From Lacticaseibacillus mingshuiensis (GTDB taxonomy: Bacteria > Bacillota > Bacilli > Lactobacillales > Lactobacillaceae), in the NCBI RefSeq assembly GCF_016861785.1, contig NZ_BOLS01000012.1, positions 1-64,000 on the forward strand: 64,000 nucleotides of DNA. Direction: 5' to 3'. Of this stretch, positions 42,237 through 51,847 are shown piece by piece. The translations under genes were made by a program, and so were the position numbers. Positions within the stretch are counted from its first letter, which is position 1. Each line of letters opens with the position of its first letter. The notes under the pieces were generated by a model that did no database searches, was not told the origin of the DNA, and saw nothing but the letters and a program-made list of their open reading frames with translations.

Positions 42237-42752
42237 ATGTTCGCAGATAATTTGATCATCTTGCGCAAGCGCGCCGGGTTGACGCAAGAGGCGTTGGGGG
42301 AGGCGCTGGGGGTCAGTCGCCAGGCCGTGTCGAAGTATGAGAATGGGTCCGCGGAGCCTGAGTTTGCCAAGCTCGCGCAGCTGACGAAACTGCTGAATGT
42401 GGATTATAATGCCCTGCTCGGCGACCCGACTGCGGGGACCACAGACGGCCAGTCCGCGGCGCACCCGATCGCCCCGGGGCACCTGATGATTCGCTCCTTG
42501 GTCAATGGCAAGCTCGTCCGCGTTTTTGGCTTTAGCCTGGCGACCAATCTGTCGTTTCGGAAAAACGCGGGGAAGGTGACGCTGATCGGGGAGACCGACC
42601 AGCACGATTTCTTTAATACGGGGCAAGTCGAGCTTGGCCGGTATGCCACCCGCGCGCAAGCCGAGCGTGAGGTGACCATGATCGAGGCTGCGATGGCGGC
42701 GGGCGAGGGGACGTATCGCCTGCAGTTTGCGCTTGCGCCGAAGGAAAAATAG
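42237..42752 (+). CDS. XRE family transcriptional regulator with unknown C-terminal domain
   Basis: This 171-residue protein has an XRE helix-turn-helix (about 5-58; LIILRKRAGLTQEALGEALGVSRQAVSKYENG split over helices). Residues about 80-168 form a beta-rich domain (LMIRSLVNGKLVRVFGFSL, KVTLIGETDQHDFFN) that I cannot name. The start at 42237 follows AGGAGGA. A palindrome overlaps the start of transcription, suggesting autoregulation. It is monocistronic with its own terminator. Confidence 0.8.
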   Translation: MFADNLIILRKRAGLTQEALGEALGVSRQAVSKYENGSAEPEFAKLAQLTKLLNVDYNALLGDPTAGTTDGQSAAHPIAPGHLMIRSLVNGKLVRVFGFSLATNLSFRKNAGKVTLIGETDQHDFFNTGQVELGRYATRAQAEREVTMIEAAMAAGEGTYRLQFALAPKEK

Positions 42753-42812
42753 GTCGCCTTGCCCGCAACGCTTGCGGGACCAGGCCATCGCACACTATTT
42801 TCCACGCCACAC

Positions 42813-42871
42813 AAAGACCCGCTCCGGCGAGGCAAGCGCGAATTGCTTGCCCGGCTGAAGCGGGTCTTTTC
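42813..42871 (+). terminator. Terminator of the XRE gene
   Basis: AAAGACCCGCT pairs with AGCGGGTCTTTT, enclosing an inner GGCAAGC/GCTTGCC hairpin. The rest of 42753-43014 holds only a further CGGCAGG/CCTGCCG hairpin near 42935-42962 that could serve the WxL operon end. Confidence 0.85.
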
Positions 42872-43014
42872 ACTGAGGCTGTGGGATCGATCGCTTCTGG
42901 AGGGCTGGCGATCGACGTTGTCAGTGCTGGCAGACGGCAGGTCGCATCAGTACGCCTGCCGACTCGCCAAATGAAATGGTTTCAGTCAACAAATGAATTC
43001 CGACGAGAAGCGGC

Positions 43015-43911
43015 TTAGTTCAAGCCCGTCGCAAGGGTCCAGGTCAAGGTCGTTTCGTAGATCCCGTTTTCAACAACGGAGGTCTTCGGCAAAACGAGCT
43101 TGATGTTGGTCTTGTTCCAACCAAAGACGTTGGCACCTTCGCCTTCGCCCGCCGCGGCACTTGCCACCTGGTGGTTCGTGTCACTGCCGGTGAGGTTCAT
43201 GGAGATCGTGTTGGTCAAGTCGGAAACAGCGGTCAAGGCGCCACTTGGGGTGAAGCCGTCGTCCTGCGTTTCGTTGGTCAACGCGTAAACATCGCCGGTC
43301 TGGCCATATGCCGTGTTGAGCAGGGTGAGGGTCGCATCGTCGATGGTCTTGCCAGTAGATTCGCCAGCGTCATTGACCAGAGACAGCGGGCCGTCCGCCT
43401 TCACGTTCAGCGTCCATGTGCCGGCTGCGCTGTCCGTCTTGCCAGTCGTATCCTTGGCGTTTTCGTCGGCCGTGCGCGTGGTCTGCTTGTCAACGACCGT
43501 GGTCCATACCTTGCCCTGGACGTTTGCAAGCGCCGCGTCATCGGTGTTGAGAATCGCGGTCAAGTTGGTGCTCCCACTCTTGTAGTTCGGGTAACGGTTG
43601 TTGTCATCCTTCGCCACGTTTTTCCCATCAGCGGTGAAAATTGGGTACTCCGAGAAAAATTGCTCGTGGTTCCCGAAGTCGAGAATCTTCGGCACCATCT
43701 GCAGGCGCAGGTAGCCGGTGTTGCCGGTCGGGGAGGTCTGACCAAATGAGATGCCCGCTGTGGTTTGGGCGTCTTGTGGCAGTGCCTGGCCGCCGTTGAT
43801 CTCGGCGTTGCCTTCAACCGTTGCGGCATTAGCGGTGAGTGGGGCGATCGCACCGATGGAAAGCAGTGCGGCGCCGGCGATCATCAAACCAGTATATTTC
43901 TTGAATTTCAT
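43015..43911 (-). CDS. WxL domain cell-surface protein
   Basis: This 298-residue exported protein has a signal peptide (about 1-29, ending ANA-A) and a C-terminal WxL domain with two W-x-L motifs: GTWTLNVKADGPL (about 163-175) and TLTWTLATGLN at the extreme C-terminus. WxL domains bind peptidoglycan non-covalently and assemble with DUF916 proteins. The start follows TTAGGAGGA. It is the last gene of a minus-strand operon of five. Confidence 0.92.
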   Translation of the reverse strand: MKFKKYTGLMIAGAALLSIGAIAPLTANAATVEGNAEINGGQALPQDAQTTAGISFGQTSPTGNTGYLRLQMVPKILDFGNHEQFFSEYPIFTADGKNVAKDDNNRYPNYKSGSTNLTAILNTDDAALANVQGKVWTTVVDKQTTRTADENAKDTTGKTDSAAGTWTLNVKADGPLSLVNDAGESTGKTIDDATLTLLNTAYGQTGDVYALTNETQDDGFTPSGALTAVSDLTNTISMNLTGSDTNHQVASAAAGEGEGANVFGWNKTNIKLVLPKTSVVENGIYETTLTWTLATGLN

Positions 43912-43992
43912 CGTGAAATTCCTCCTAATAAAATATTTTCTACATCGCGGCCCAGACCGCGGTATAAAACCCTGTTAAATTACCCCAGACGA

Positions 43993-44148
43993 TCAGAATA
44001 AGTTGATCGTCTTCCATGTATTGAAATCGTTGTACGTCTTGACGGTAAACACGAGACTGACAACAAATGCGACCAGCAGGAGAGCCGATAAAATGATCAG
44101 CGCCCATTTGACCTTTGGATAAGAAAACCTAGCGATCAGTCGGCTCAA
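43993..44148 (-). CDS. Small single-pass membrane protein of the WxL operon
   Basis: A 51-codon frame starts at TTG 44148, eight bases after AGGAGG; an in-frame ATG at 44154 is directly against that site. The product has a basic N-terminus (R-L-I-A-R-F-S-Y-P-K-V-K), one hydrophobic helix (about 15-35; WALIILSALLLVAFVVSLVF) and a polar end. It overlaps the end of the DUF916 gene by 20 bp and precedes the small WxL gene. I recognise no family. Coding is supported by the ribosome site, operon position and membrane-protein composition. Confidence 0.6.
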   Translation of the reverse strand: MSRLIARFSYPKVKWALIILSALLLVAFVVSLVFTVKTYNDFNTWKTINLF

Positions 44149-45271
44149 TGGCATCACCTCCTTTCATGCGACTGTGCCGCCGCCACCCGCGCCAGACCAA
44201 GAGTCCCAGCACCAAGATGACCAACCCAATGCCACCGCTTTTCACATACCGCCAGCGATCCTTCGCCCGGTTGAACGCCTGCTTGGAACTTGCCTGCACC
44301 GCACCGCTTTGCGCCACATGCAAGTACTGCACACGCGTGGTGGACTTGCCCGCCAGCGTGAAGGTCGTCGTCATCCGGTACGCGCCGGCCACCAGCTTTT
44401 GCCCCTGAAACAGATGCGTCAGGGAAAATTCGGTCTGCGGGGCGATGCGACTCAGCGGCTGGCGAAAAGATTGGGATAAAAAGCTACTTTCCGCATTCGT
44501 CAACGTGATGGTCGCCGTCGCATCCTTCAAAAGCGCCCGCGCAGCATTCGTAATCGTCGCCTCAAACACCACACCCTTGGTCGTCGCGCGCAGGGTCGGC
44601 TGGGTCACCGCCAGCGAAGCCAGGCCGCTGACCTGCTTGCCGCGCCGCAGCGCCACCGCAATCGTGTAGGCCAACTCTTTGCGCACATCGCGCTGCCCCG
44701 TGGCCGGCACCAGCGCCGAAAACCGTAACGCGCCCAGGTAGTAGCCGGCAGGGGCGGTCTTTGACGCCGCCACCGTGATCGCCACGTTTTTCTGCTGGCC
44801 CGCCGCTAACCGCACCGACTTTGGCGCCTTGATGAACGACCCGGCACTTGGCATCACCAGCTGACTGGCCGGCGACTCCTCGGCCTCATACACCACCTGG
44901 CCGTTCGTCTTCGTCGTCGCATTGAGCACCGCGATCGCCACCGTGATGGGCTTCTCACTGGCGTTGTACGTCGTCACCGTTATCTCGCGCGCCTCGGTGG
45001 TCGGCAGCGTCAGGTCAAAATAGCCCGCTGCCTTGCCAACATGATTGTCGCTGGGCAACACCGGCGCCACCATCAGGCCTTGGTCGCTGGCCGCAGACGC
45101 AGCCGCCACCGGTCGTGCGCCGGTCAGCGTACCGCCCAGCGCCCAAGCGCCCAGCAGGACCGCTGAGACGAGGGCCACATGCAGCGCGAGGCCGCGCAAC
45201 CCGCGCCGCAATGAGGCCCAGCGCCACCCAAGCCTGTTTTTCAGCCCCGCGGCCGCAGTTTGATTGCCCAT
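44129..45271 (-). CDS. DUF916/DUF3324 WxL-interacting membrane protein
   Basis: This 380-residue protein has an N-terminal hydrophobic leader (about 30-60), two immunoglobulin-like domains typical of WxL-interacting proteins (DUF916 about 65-190, DUF3324 about 200-330) and a C-terminal membrane helix (about 347-364) with a basic tail. The family binds WxL proteins at the cell surface and may also touch peptidoglycan. The start overlaps the end of the upstream DUF916 gene by 31 bp, so expression is coupled. Confidence 0.88.
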   Translation of the reverse strand: MGNQTAAAGLKNRLGWRWASLRRGLRGLALHVALVSAVLLGAWALGGTLTGARPVAAASAASDQGLMVAPVLPSDNHVGKAAGYFDLTLPTTEAREITVTTYNASEKPITVAIAVLNATTKTNGQVVYEAEESPASQLVMPSAGSFIKAPKSVRLAAGQQKNVAITVAASKTAPAGYYLGALRFSALVPATGQRDVRKELAYTIAVALRRGKQVSGLASLAVTQPTLRATTKGVVFEATITNAARALLKDATATITLTNAESSFLSQSFRQPLSRIAPQTEFSLTHLFQGQKLVAGAYRMTTTFTLAGKSTTRVQYLHVAQSGAVQASSKQAFNRAKDRWRYVKSGGIGLVILVLGLLVWRGWRRHSRMKGGDAIEPTDR

Positions 45272-46275
45272 CCTAATGCCCCCAGACTCAGCAAAAGCGC
45301 CACGCCCGTTCCGATGCTCGCATACAGCCAGTGGTTGACCGGCTTGCGAATCGCCTGTTTATTCACCGTTTCCGCCGCCGCGCTGGTGACCTTCATCTGC
45401 TTCTTGAACGTCCAGCTCACCGGGAACCGATTTTGCGTATTGACGCCCTTGACCGTCACCTTGATCTGATATGTGCCCGGCTTCATGGTGTCGTAGCTCC
45501 ACGAAACCGGGAACACGACTTTCGAGTTTGGCGCGATCATCAAGTTCGTCGCCTGATAACTGCGCACCGCACCATCCGGACCACTGATCGCCGCATCGAC
45601 ACTGACCTTGGACATCGCCATCGCCGCCGTGTTGCGCAGCGTGATGCCAAGCGCCGGATGCTTTTGATAGAGAATCGCTTCCGTCATGTCGTATTTCAAG
45701 TCGGGAAAAATCGCATCATCATGCCCGCGCAACACCACCCCAACCGAATACGCGTAGTTGGAACCCACCGCATTGGAGCTGGTCGCGCCCTTATCGACAT
45801 GCTCGATGAAGTGCCAATCCCCATAGATCAGGCCCTTATAATCGCTGGTGGGCATCTTGATCGTGGCGCTGATGACCTTCATCTGCTTGGGCGCGAGCTT
45901 GATCGTGTCATCACCCGCCGCCAATTTTGCCAACGTTGTGAAAGGATGCTTCAGCGAGCGGTCCAAGTCCTTCGTGTTCGGCGTGAAATCGATTCCGCCG
46001 CCGATCTGCGTGTACGCATTCCGCAGGTCACTTTTCACCGTGATATTCTTATCGGAAAAATTCTGCACGCGCATCTGAATCGTGTGCGTCGTGGCTTTTT
46101 CATACACCAGATCAAAATAGTTGAGGTTCATATTCGTCTGGGCATCCGGCAAGACCGGCTGCACCTCAAAATCCGTTGTTTCCGTTTGGCTCGCGGCCTG
46201 GGTCGCTTGGCCCGGCGCCAAGGCAACCAGCCCCAGCACCAGGGCAAGCGCCCACCCCCATAATTGTTTACGCAA
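45241..46275 (-). CDS. DUF916/DUF3324 WxL-interacting membrane protein
   Basis: This 344-residue protein has a signal peptide (about 1-28, ending TQA-A), a DUF916 domain (about 35-165; FEVQPVLPDAQTNMNLNYFDL), a DUF3324 domain (about 185-300) and a C-terminal membrane helix (about 315-338). It is a paralogue of the next gene, and the pair sits between two WxL proteins, as is usual in WxL clusters. The start is TTG at 46275 after GGAGGA, which follows the stop of the large WxL gene by 13 bp. Confidence 0.88.
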   Translation of the reverse strand: MRKQLWGWALALVLGLVALAPGQATQAASQTETTDFEVQPVLPDAQTNMNLNYFDLVYEKATTHTIQMRVQNFSDKNITVKSDLRNAYTQIGGGIDFTPNTKDLDRSLKHPFTTLAKLAAGDDTIKLAPKQMKVISATIKMPTSDYKGLIYGDWHFIEHVDKGATSSNAVGSNYAYSVGVVLRGHDDAIFPDLKYDMTEAILYQKHPALGITLRNTAAMAMSKVSVDAAISGPDGAVRSYQATNLMIAPNSKVVFPVSWSYDTMKPGTYQIKVTVKGVNTQNRFPVSWTFKKQMKVTSAAAETVNKQAIRKPVNHWLYASIGTGVALLLSLGALGWAIKLRPRG

Positions 46276-46287
46276 CCGTTTGTCCTC

Positions 46288-48771
46288 CTATGGCACAAGT
46301 GACAGATTCCACGTGAGCGTCGTCTCATACCGCGTGTGATAGCGCGTGGTGCTGGCCGGCACATGCAAGCCAACACTCGTCGCGCCGCTTGCCTCATCGC
46401 CGAAATTCAGCCGCCACGTCCCAAAGCCGCTGGTGTCGTATTTCGTGCCAGCCGCCTCAGCCGTCGTCGCGTCCGGATCCAGAAAATGCCCCGTCCGCGT
46501 CAGCGTCGCCAAAATTGTCGGCGTGGTCGCCGCGGGATCAAGCGCCAGATCCGCCGGCGCCTCATACGTCGCATCATCTGCCGTGGCCCATGTCGGCGAC
46601 GTCGCATCATTGGTCCGCTTCAGCGTCGGATTGAGCAAATGCAGCGTCGCGTCCGTTAACTCATGGGCAGTGTGCAGATCCGCATCCTGCGAGTCCGGGT
46701 TGGCAGTTGACGTGAACTGCCCATCCTGCTTGACACTCAGCTGCCAGTTGGCCACCCCGTAGTAATCCTCGATCGTCACCCCAAACGGCAACGCCTGATG
46801 CGTTTTTGCCTGGTTCTCGCCGATATAATACGTGCGGTCGACCTGCTGATCCGTGAACTCCCCGAAATCAAGCGTCTGATCCACACTTAGCTTCAACATC
46901 GGCCGTTCATACCGGTACGTGATCACCAGCGGGTCCGTATCAAACTGCGGATCCAGCACACTGGCCTGGTCAAAACTCGCCGTGGTGAGATCTTCGCTAG
47001 TGGCCTGATCGACCACCGTCCAGCCAGCGATCGACTTCGGCCGGATCGCCGAGCCATCCACCGTGGACACCACCTGCCCAACCGGCCCCGTGACCGTGAC
47101 AGAAGGGGCGATCTCAGTCGGGTCCGCCATATCCGAGCTGCGGTCGACATACCGGAACGTCACCGTCCCATTCACCGGCGGCAAGTTGATCGTCGTCTGA
47201 TTCGACTGCATCGTCGTCCCGCCGCTGACCACACTGGCCTGATTGAGAATCGTCTCCGCCGTCCCGGCCCGTGCGATCTTCACCTGAAAACGCACACTGA
47301 ACCCATCACCATCCGCGATCGCATACGGAAAATTGATCGTGCCATTCTGCTTAAAACTCGTGTCATCCGCCGCCTGGAACGCCCCATTCGTATCCGCATC
47401 CGCGATCTGAAGCGACCCGTTTTGGTACACCGTCGACGCATCCAGCAAGTCCTTCAACACCCCGCTGCTCAGCCCCGCCAAGTTCGTGAAGTCCAGCTGA
47501 TACGTCACCAGATCACCATCATGACCATCTGTCGCCGTGGAAAAAGTGGTCTCGCCCGTCGAGTCATTGCGCAACGATTTTTTCAACACATACTCCGCAG
47601 GTGGCTGACGCAACTGATACTGATACGTCACCGTGTACGGCGTGGTCGCGGAAAATTGGCCGTGGTCCTGGCCATCGGGCGTGTTGGCCGTGTAATGCTC
47701 CGTGTACTGATACCAATCGTTTTGATACTTGATCCACGCCGGCCGCCGCGTCGCCGCATCCCATGAGTTATTCGGATCCCCGGGAATGATCACCGGCGTT
47801 GCGATCGCCTTGCCCGTCGTGTCGACAAAATTCACCGTCACCGGCTGGGCATTTTGCGGCGTCTTGATCAACGCCACCGCCTGGAACGTCGGATTGGCCC
47901 CACTTGCACCCGTGTAGCCGTAATACACCTGATCCGATTTGAAATACGTCAGGACATTATCGATATGGAACGTGCTACCCTGCGTCGGGTCGTCATCCAG
48001 CGAATACGTCAGATCCCCGCCGAGAATGCGCGTCCCGTTTTGGTAAGTGACCTGCGGCGTCCACGTGACAACAAAGTGCCGAAACTTACCATTAGACAGC
48101 GGATTTTTCAGCTGAATGTACTGCAAGTGGCCAACCGTCCGAGAATTCGTCGACTTCAACGGATCATCCCCGGGCCGCACCACGCCTAAATGGCCGACGC
48201 CGAATGTGTTCGGATAATTGATATCGAACTGGTCATCCGCGACCCCAGAGCCGTTCCACCAGCTATCCATTTCGATGGACAGCGCGTTGTGAATGTAAGT
48301 CTTGACGATGGCGGTCGTGCTCGTGCCGTCCGTCGACCACGGATACGCGCCGAGCCCACCACCAGGGGAGCCATACGCGCCATTGCCCGCCGGATCATTT
48401 TGCAACGTGAACGTCATCCCATCGGCATCGTGCTGCGGGTCCGAGCCAAAATAATGCCAGGTGTCATAAGTGAAGGCACTATTTAGATCGATCTTGTTTT
48501 TCGACCACATCCCGCCAATCTGCCAGCTCTTGGTCTTGGTTTTCCCAGTCACCACCAGCGCCTGCGGATAGGAAGTACTGAACGCCGACATATTCGGAAA
48601 ATTCGACGGATTGGCCGTACTCTTATTGAAATAGTCAGACGCCCGCAGCGTCGAAGCAGGCGGGGCCACAGGAAACCCATCCGCCGCAGCCTGCGCCGGC
48701 CGCCCCGGCAGCAGCACTGTCGAGATGATCAACATGATCACCATGAATAATGTCTCAGCCCGTCGTTTCAA
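46288..48771 (-). CDS. Large WxL surface protein with L-type lectin and MucBP-like domains
   Basis: This roughly 827-residue exported protein has a signal peptide (about 1-28), an L-type lectin-like domain (about 30-265; GGMWSKNKIDLNSAFTYDTW, DADGMTFTLQND), MucBP-like domains (about 280-370 and 530-610), a DUF11-like domain (about 380-525) and a C-terminal WxL domain (NWQLSVKQDG, TLTWNLSLVP at the end). A carbohydrate-binding adhesin is likely. The TTG at 48771, preceded by GGGGGG, gives a normal signal peptide; the ATG at 48795 lacks a ribosome site but is possible. It heads the five-gene WxL operon. Confidence 0.88.
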   Translation of the reverse strand: MKRRAETLFMVIMLIISTVLLPGRPAQAAADGFPVAPPASTLRASDYFNKSTANPSNFPNMSAFSTSYPQALVVTGKTKTKSWQIGGMWSKNKIDLNSAFTYDTWHYFGSDPQHDADGMTFTLQNDPAGNGAYGSPGGGLGAYPWSTDGTSTTAIVKTYIHNALSIEMDSWWNGSGVADDQFDINYPNTFGVGHLGVVRPGDDPLKSTNSRTVGHLQYIQLKNPLSNGKFRHFVVTWTPQVTYQNGTRILGGDLTYSLDDDPTQGSTFHIDNVLTYFKSDQVYYGYTGASGANPTFQAVALIKTPQNAQPVTVNFVDTTGKAIATPVIIPGDPNNSWDAATRRPAWIKYQNDWYQYTEHYTANTPDGQDHGQFSATTPYTVTYQYQLRQPPAEYVLKKSLRNDSTGETTFSTATDGHDGDLVTYQLDFTNLAGLSSGVLKDLLDASTVYQNGSLQIADADTNGAFQAADDTSFKQNGTINFPYAIADGDGFSVRFQVKIARAGTAETILNQASVVSGGTTMQSNQTTINLPPVNGTVTFRYVDRSSDMADPTEIAPSVTVTGPVGQVVSTVDGSAIRPKSIAGWTVVDQATSEDLTTASFDQASVLDPQFDTDPLVITYRYERPMLKLSVDQTLDFGEFTDQQVDRTYYIGENQAKTHQALPFGVTIEDYYGVANWQLSVKQDGQFTSTANPDSQDADLHTAHELTDATLHLLNPTLKRTNDATSPTWATADDATYEAPADLALDPAATTPTILATLTRTGHFLDPDATTAEAAGTKYDTSGFGTWRLNFGDEASGATSVGLHVPASTTRYHTRYETTLTWNLSLVP

Positions 48772-49219
48772 AGCGATACCCCCCAGTCCAACCATTCGCC
48801 GTTATGTATCTGCCTTGAGTGTAACAAACGGTTATTTCTATTCACCGCAAGTTTCGTAAATTGTTATTGTATTAAATGGTATATTGCAAATGTGTGTTAT
48901 AAAAGTTAGCTGGATCATTGGCGAATCTGAAACCATAACGTCTGTTTTCAGGACACATGGCAGGCTGAAAGTCAACGGACACAAGTGTCCTGTTTGGGGA
49001 TGGGACGGGATTATTTGAGAAAAGGTGGGCAGAAGTTCTGCAAAACCTGAAACGTGCCTTTTGAAAGTTATTTTAATGATGAGAGCCACGTTCTTTAACA
49101 ATTGGGGCCGTGTTTTTTCACCGGCTGGTCGGCGCGTTTCTTCCTATATAGAATGCTTGGGACGTAGCACCTAAAATTGGTGAGGTGTCAGCCCGGAAAA
49201 TGCTGAGACGCACGACCGC
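48772..49219. other. AT-rich intergenic region upstream of the WxL operon
   Basis: This 450-bp stretch is much lower in GC than its surroundings and must contain the WxL operon promoter; on the minus strand ATACAAT lies near 48870. No GTATCAGATG box, gene or RNA is recognised here. The AT richness is typical of regulated surface-gene promoters. Confidence 0.5.
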
Positions 49220-49258
49220 AAAAAAGCCGGGCAAACATGTGATCGTGTTCGTCCGGCT
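49220..49258 (-). terminator. Terminator of the epimerase gene
   Basis: On the minus strand AGCCGGAC pairs with GCCCGGCT (one mismatch) followed by TTTTTT, about 75 bp after the stop of the gene at 49333. Confidence 0.8.
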
Positions 49259-49332
49259 CATGCCTAGTATTCAATTATTCCACGCGCCAGCTGTCCGTAT
49301 AGCCGCCCGGTTTTCCCTGGCAACTGCGCCTG

Positions 49333-50313
49333 TTACCCCCGCACAGCCTTCTCCAAGCTCTCGCGAATGGCTGCCTTGACATCATGCGCCCGGATACCCA
49401 GCACCGGCATCGTGTCCTGCGGGTCCAGATACAGCTCGCGCGCCTGGATCTGGCCCGTCGTTGCGATGTGAATGCCGTGCTCCTTGCCCTGAGCGGCCAC
49501 CGCGGCGTCCATCGCCTCATATTGCGCCTGGACCTGCTCGTACGTCACCACCGGAATCTGCGTTTTGCCCACTTGCCCCAGCGCCTCAACAATCATCTCG
49601 TAGAAGTCCTTGTACGTCATGTTCAGCGCGTCGATCGCGTAAGTCCCGCGGTGTACCCCGTTTTCCAGCGCGCCGACTGCGGCCTCCGCGACCTGCTCGA
49701 CCGTGACCATCGCCGTTCCGCCTGGCAGGGCAGGGAAAACAGGCTGGTCCCGGATCTGATCGACGAACATCTTCCAAAGCGGCATCCGGCCTGGCATCGT
49801 CCCAAAAATGTAAGGCAACCGCAGCGACGACACCGTCATCTTGCTCTCGCCCTCCGCAAACGCGACCTGTTCCTGAAGCAGCCGCGTGTTCGGATAAGGA
49901 TCATTTTTCAGCCCAGGCATCGAGTCCGCCCAGCGCTCGGAAAATTCTGCAAAGTAGGAGCCAAACACCACGAATTTTTTCACGCCAGCACGCGCCGCAA
50001 GTCGGGCGATGCGCTGCGTCGGCAATACATTCGCCTCATAAAAGAAGCTCAGCGCCGGCGCATCTGGCACCACACGCTCATCCGCGCCAGCCGCGTAAAC
50101 AAATCCCTCGCAATCCGCAAGTAGCGCCTCGATCGCCGAATCCGACAGCTCATTGATATTGCCAAGCGACAGTTCCACCTCACTTGGCAACAAATTGTCC
50201 GCCGGCACCGGTGGCAAGGCCATCGTCTTCACCTGATACCCGCGCGCCAACAATTCCTTCGTCGTGTAATACCCCAAGAACCCAGTCCCGCCGAGCACAA
50301 ACACTTTAGACAT
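49333..50313 (-). CDS. NAD-dependent epimerase/dehydratase family protein (extended SDR)
   Basis: This 326-residue protein has the dinucleotide motif FVLGGTGFLGYYTTKEL (about 5-21), FVYAAGADER (about 71-80) and a substrate-domain VSSLRLPYIFGTMPGR. It resembles extended or atypical SDRs. The classic YxxxK is not clear (DPYPNTR is at the expected place), so catalytic activity or an altered site needs care. The start at 50313 follows AAGGGAG. It is divergent from the AraC gene at 50424, which probably regulates it. Confidence 0.78.
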   Translation of the reverse strand: MSKVFVLGGTGFLGYYTTKELLARGYQVKTMALPPVPADNLLPSEVELSLGNINELSDSAIEALLADCEGFVYAAGADERVVPDAPALSFFYEANVLPTQRIARLAARAGVKKFVVFGSYFAEFSERWADSMPGLKNDPYPNTRLLQEQVAFAEGESKMTVSSLRLPYIFGTMPGRMPLWKMFVDQIRDQPVFPALPGGTAMVTVEQVAEAAVGALENGVHRGTYAIDALNMTYKDFYEMIVEALGQVGKTQIPVVTYEQVQAQYEAMDAAVAAQGKEHGIHIATTGQIQARELYLDPQDTMPVLGIRAHDVKAAIRESLEKAVRG

Positions 50314-50423
50314 AAGAAGAACTCCCTTCGATGAGTGACCTGTTATTGACTTCACAATAAGTGTACGATGCTCGTGACTAGAAAAATCGGCAGAAAACCG
50401 TCAATTGTTCGGGAGGCTAAACC

Positions 50424-51701
50424 ATGACTGAAAACTATCCTTACGTGAGCGCCGACTACTTTACCGATGACTATCGCCCCCAGGAAATGCGCCTCTGGGC
50501 CGAAACGATCACCCGCCAAGACAGCTCCCATTATGCCAACGAACCCGAGTTTTACTACGTTTTAGCCGGCCACGGCACACTTATCGTCAACACCCAGCCT
50601 ATCTCCCTAGCAGCCGGCGACCTCATCCAACTCCTGCCCTATCACGTGCATCATTTCGGCAGGGAAAATCGGGCGCTGCAAGTGATCCATGTCCGCGCTT
50701 CGCTTGGCCTATTGCTTCTGACGGCCACACAGCAAGGGCGCTACCGAGCCGCTTTGAAAAACTTTGAGCAACAGCCGCCCCTTGTCCACCTCAACCCCGC
50801 CCAGCAGGCAGCCCTCACGCCGCTTTGCCAATTGGCCCTGAACGCCGGCAACGACGCCCAAAGCGCGAACCTCAACGTCGCCTTGATCAGCCTGCTCGAA
50901 CATTTCCTCCAGATCGGCAAGCGCGCCATCCTCCCGGCCCCGCCGACCCCATACCAGGCGCTGGCCTATCTGCAGCTGCATCACCAAGCCCCGCTTACCG
51001 CCGCCACAGTGGGCACCGCGCTGGGTTGTTCCGGTGAGGCAGTGGAGGGGATGTTACAACAAGTGACCGGCCACGATTTTGCCACCTGCCTCGACCAAGT
51101 CCGCATCCGCAACGCCACCGGTCTCATGCAGTTCCCCGAACTGACCCTGCGCAAGATCGGCATGATCTGTGGCTACCGCTCACCCAGCACCTTCTACGCC
51201 CGCTTCACCGCCATTCACGGCATGACCCCAGGCGCGTATCGGGCGGGGGAGAAGCCGGGAAACGACGCGCAGCGAGAAGATAAGCAGAGACAAGATAAGC
51301 AGAGACAAGATAAGCAGAGACAAGATAAGCGTGCGGGCGGTGAACAGGCAACTGAAATGCTCAGCGTGAACGACGGCTGGACGATCGGTGCCTACCTCGT
51401 GGAACACTGCTGCGACCCACTCACATTGCCAGCCCTCGCTGCGCATTTTCACCAATCCGACGAGCGCGTGGCCCAGCTGCTTCAAGCAACCTTCAACGCT
51501 TCGTTTCCTCAGCTAAAGCACCATCTTCGTGTTCAACTGGCCGCCTCGCTCCTGACAGCCATGCCCACGCTCAGCATCGCCCAAGTGGCCCAGAAGGTCG
51601 GGTATGGGGATGTGACCACCTTTATCCGGCAATTCAAACGCGCGCTGGGCGTGACACCGGGGGCTTGGCGAAAAGAAGAACGACAAGCACCACGGGCATA
51701 G
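50424..51701 (+). CDS. AraC regulator with two DNA-binding domains joined by a repeat linker
   Basis: This 425-residue protein contains an AraC cupin (about 20-95; GHGTLIVNTQPISLAAGDLIQL) and a first AraC helix-turn-helix (about 180-272). Next comes a charged linker built from D-K-Q-R-Q repeats (about 284-305), then a second AraC helix-turn-helix (about 320-420; LPALAAHFHQSDERVAQLL, IAQVAQKVGYGDVTTFIRQFKRALG). Most AraC proteins have one such domain and about 280 residues. The start follows GGGAGG. It is divergent from the epimerase gene. Confidence 0.85.
   Translation: MTENYPYVSADYFTDDYRPQEMRLWAETITRQDSSHYANEPEFYYVLAGHGTLIVNTQPISLAAGDLIQLLPYHVHHFGRENRALQVIHVRASLGLLLLTATQQGRYRAALKNFEQQPPLVHLNPAQQAALTPLCQLALNAGNDAQSANLNVALISLLEHFLQIGKRAILPAPPTPYQALAYLQLHHQAPLTAATVGTALGCSGEAVEGMLQQVTGHDFATCLDQVRIRNATGLMQFPELTLRKIGMICGYRSPSTFYARFTAIHGMTPGAYRAGEKPGNDAQREDKQRQDKQRQDKQRQDKRAGGEQATEMLSVNDGWTIGAYLVEHCCDPLTLPALAAHFHQSDERVAQLLQATFNASFPQLKHHLRVQLAASLLTAMPTLSIAQVAQKVGYGDVTTFIRQFKRALGVTPGAWRKEERQAPRA
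51282..51328 (+). repeat. 15-bp tandem repeat inside the AraC gene
   Basis: GATAAGCAGAGACAA is repeated about three times in frame, encoding D-K-Q-R-Q. Copy number could change by slippage without breaking the frame and would alter linker length between the two DNA-binding domains. Confidence 0.85.
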
Positions 51702-51847
51702 AAAGTAGGCGGAATATTATTTCCCTCTATATTAGAGGCGGTGGCACACGTTTCGCGTGATACCCGATCAGCGTTTGCTAAGCGTGCCTGACTGGCATCG
51801 ACGTAGCTGACAATTGGTCTACACATTAGAGTTCGATGAAATTTCAA

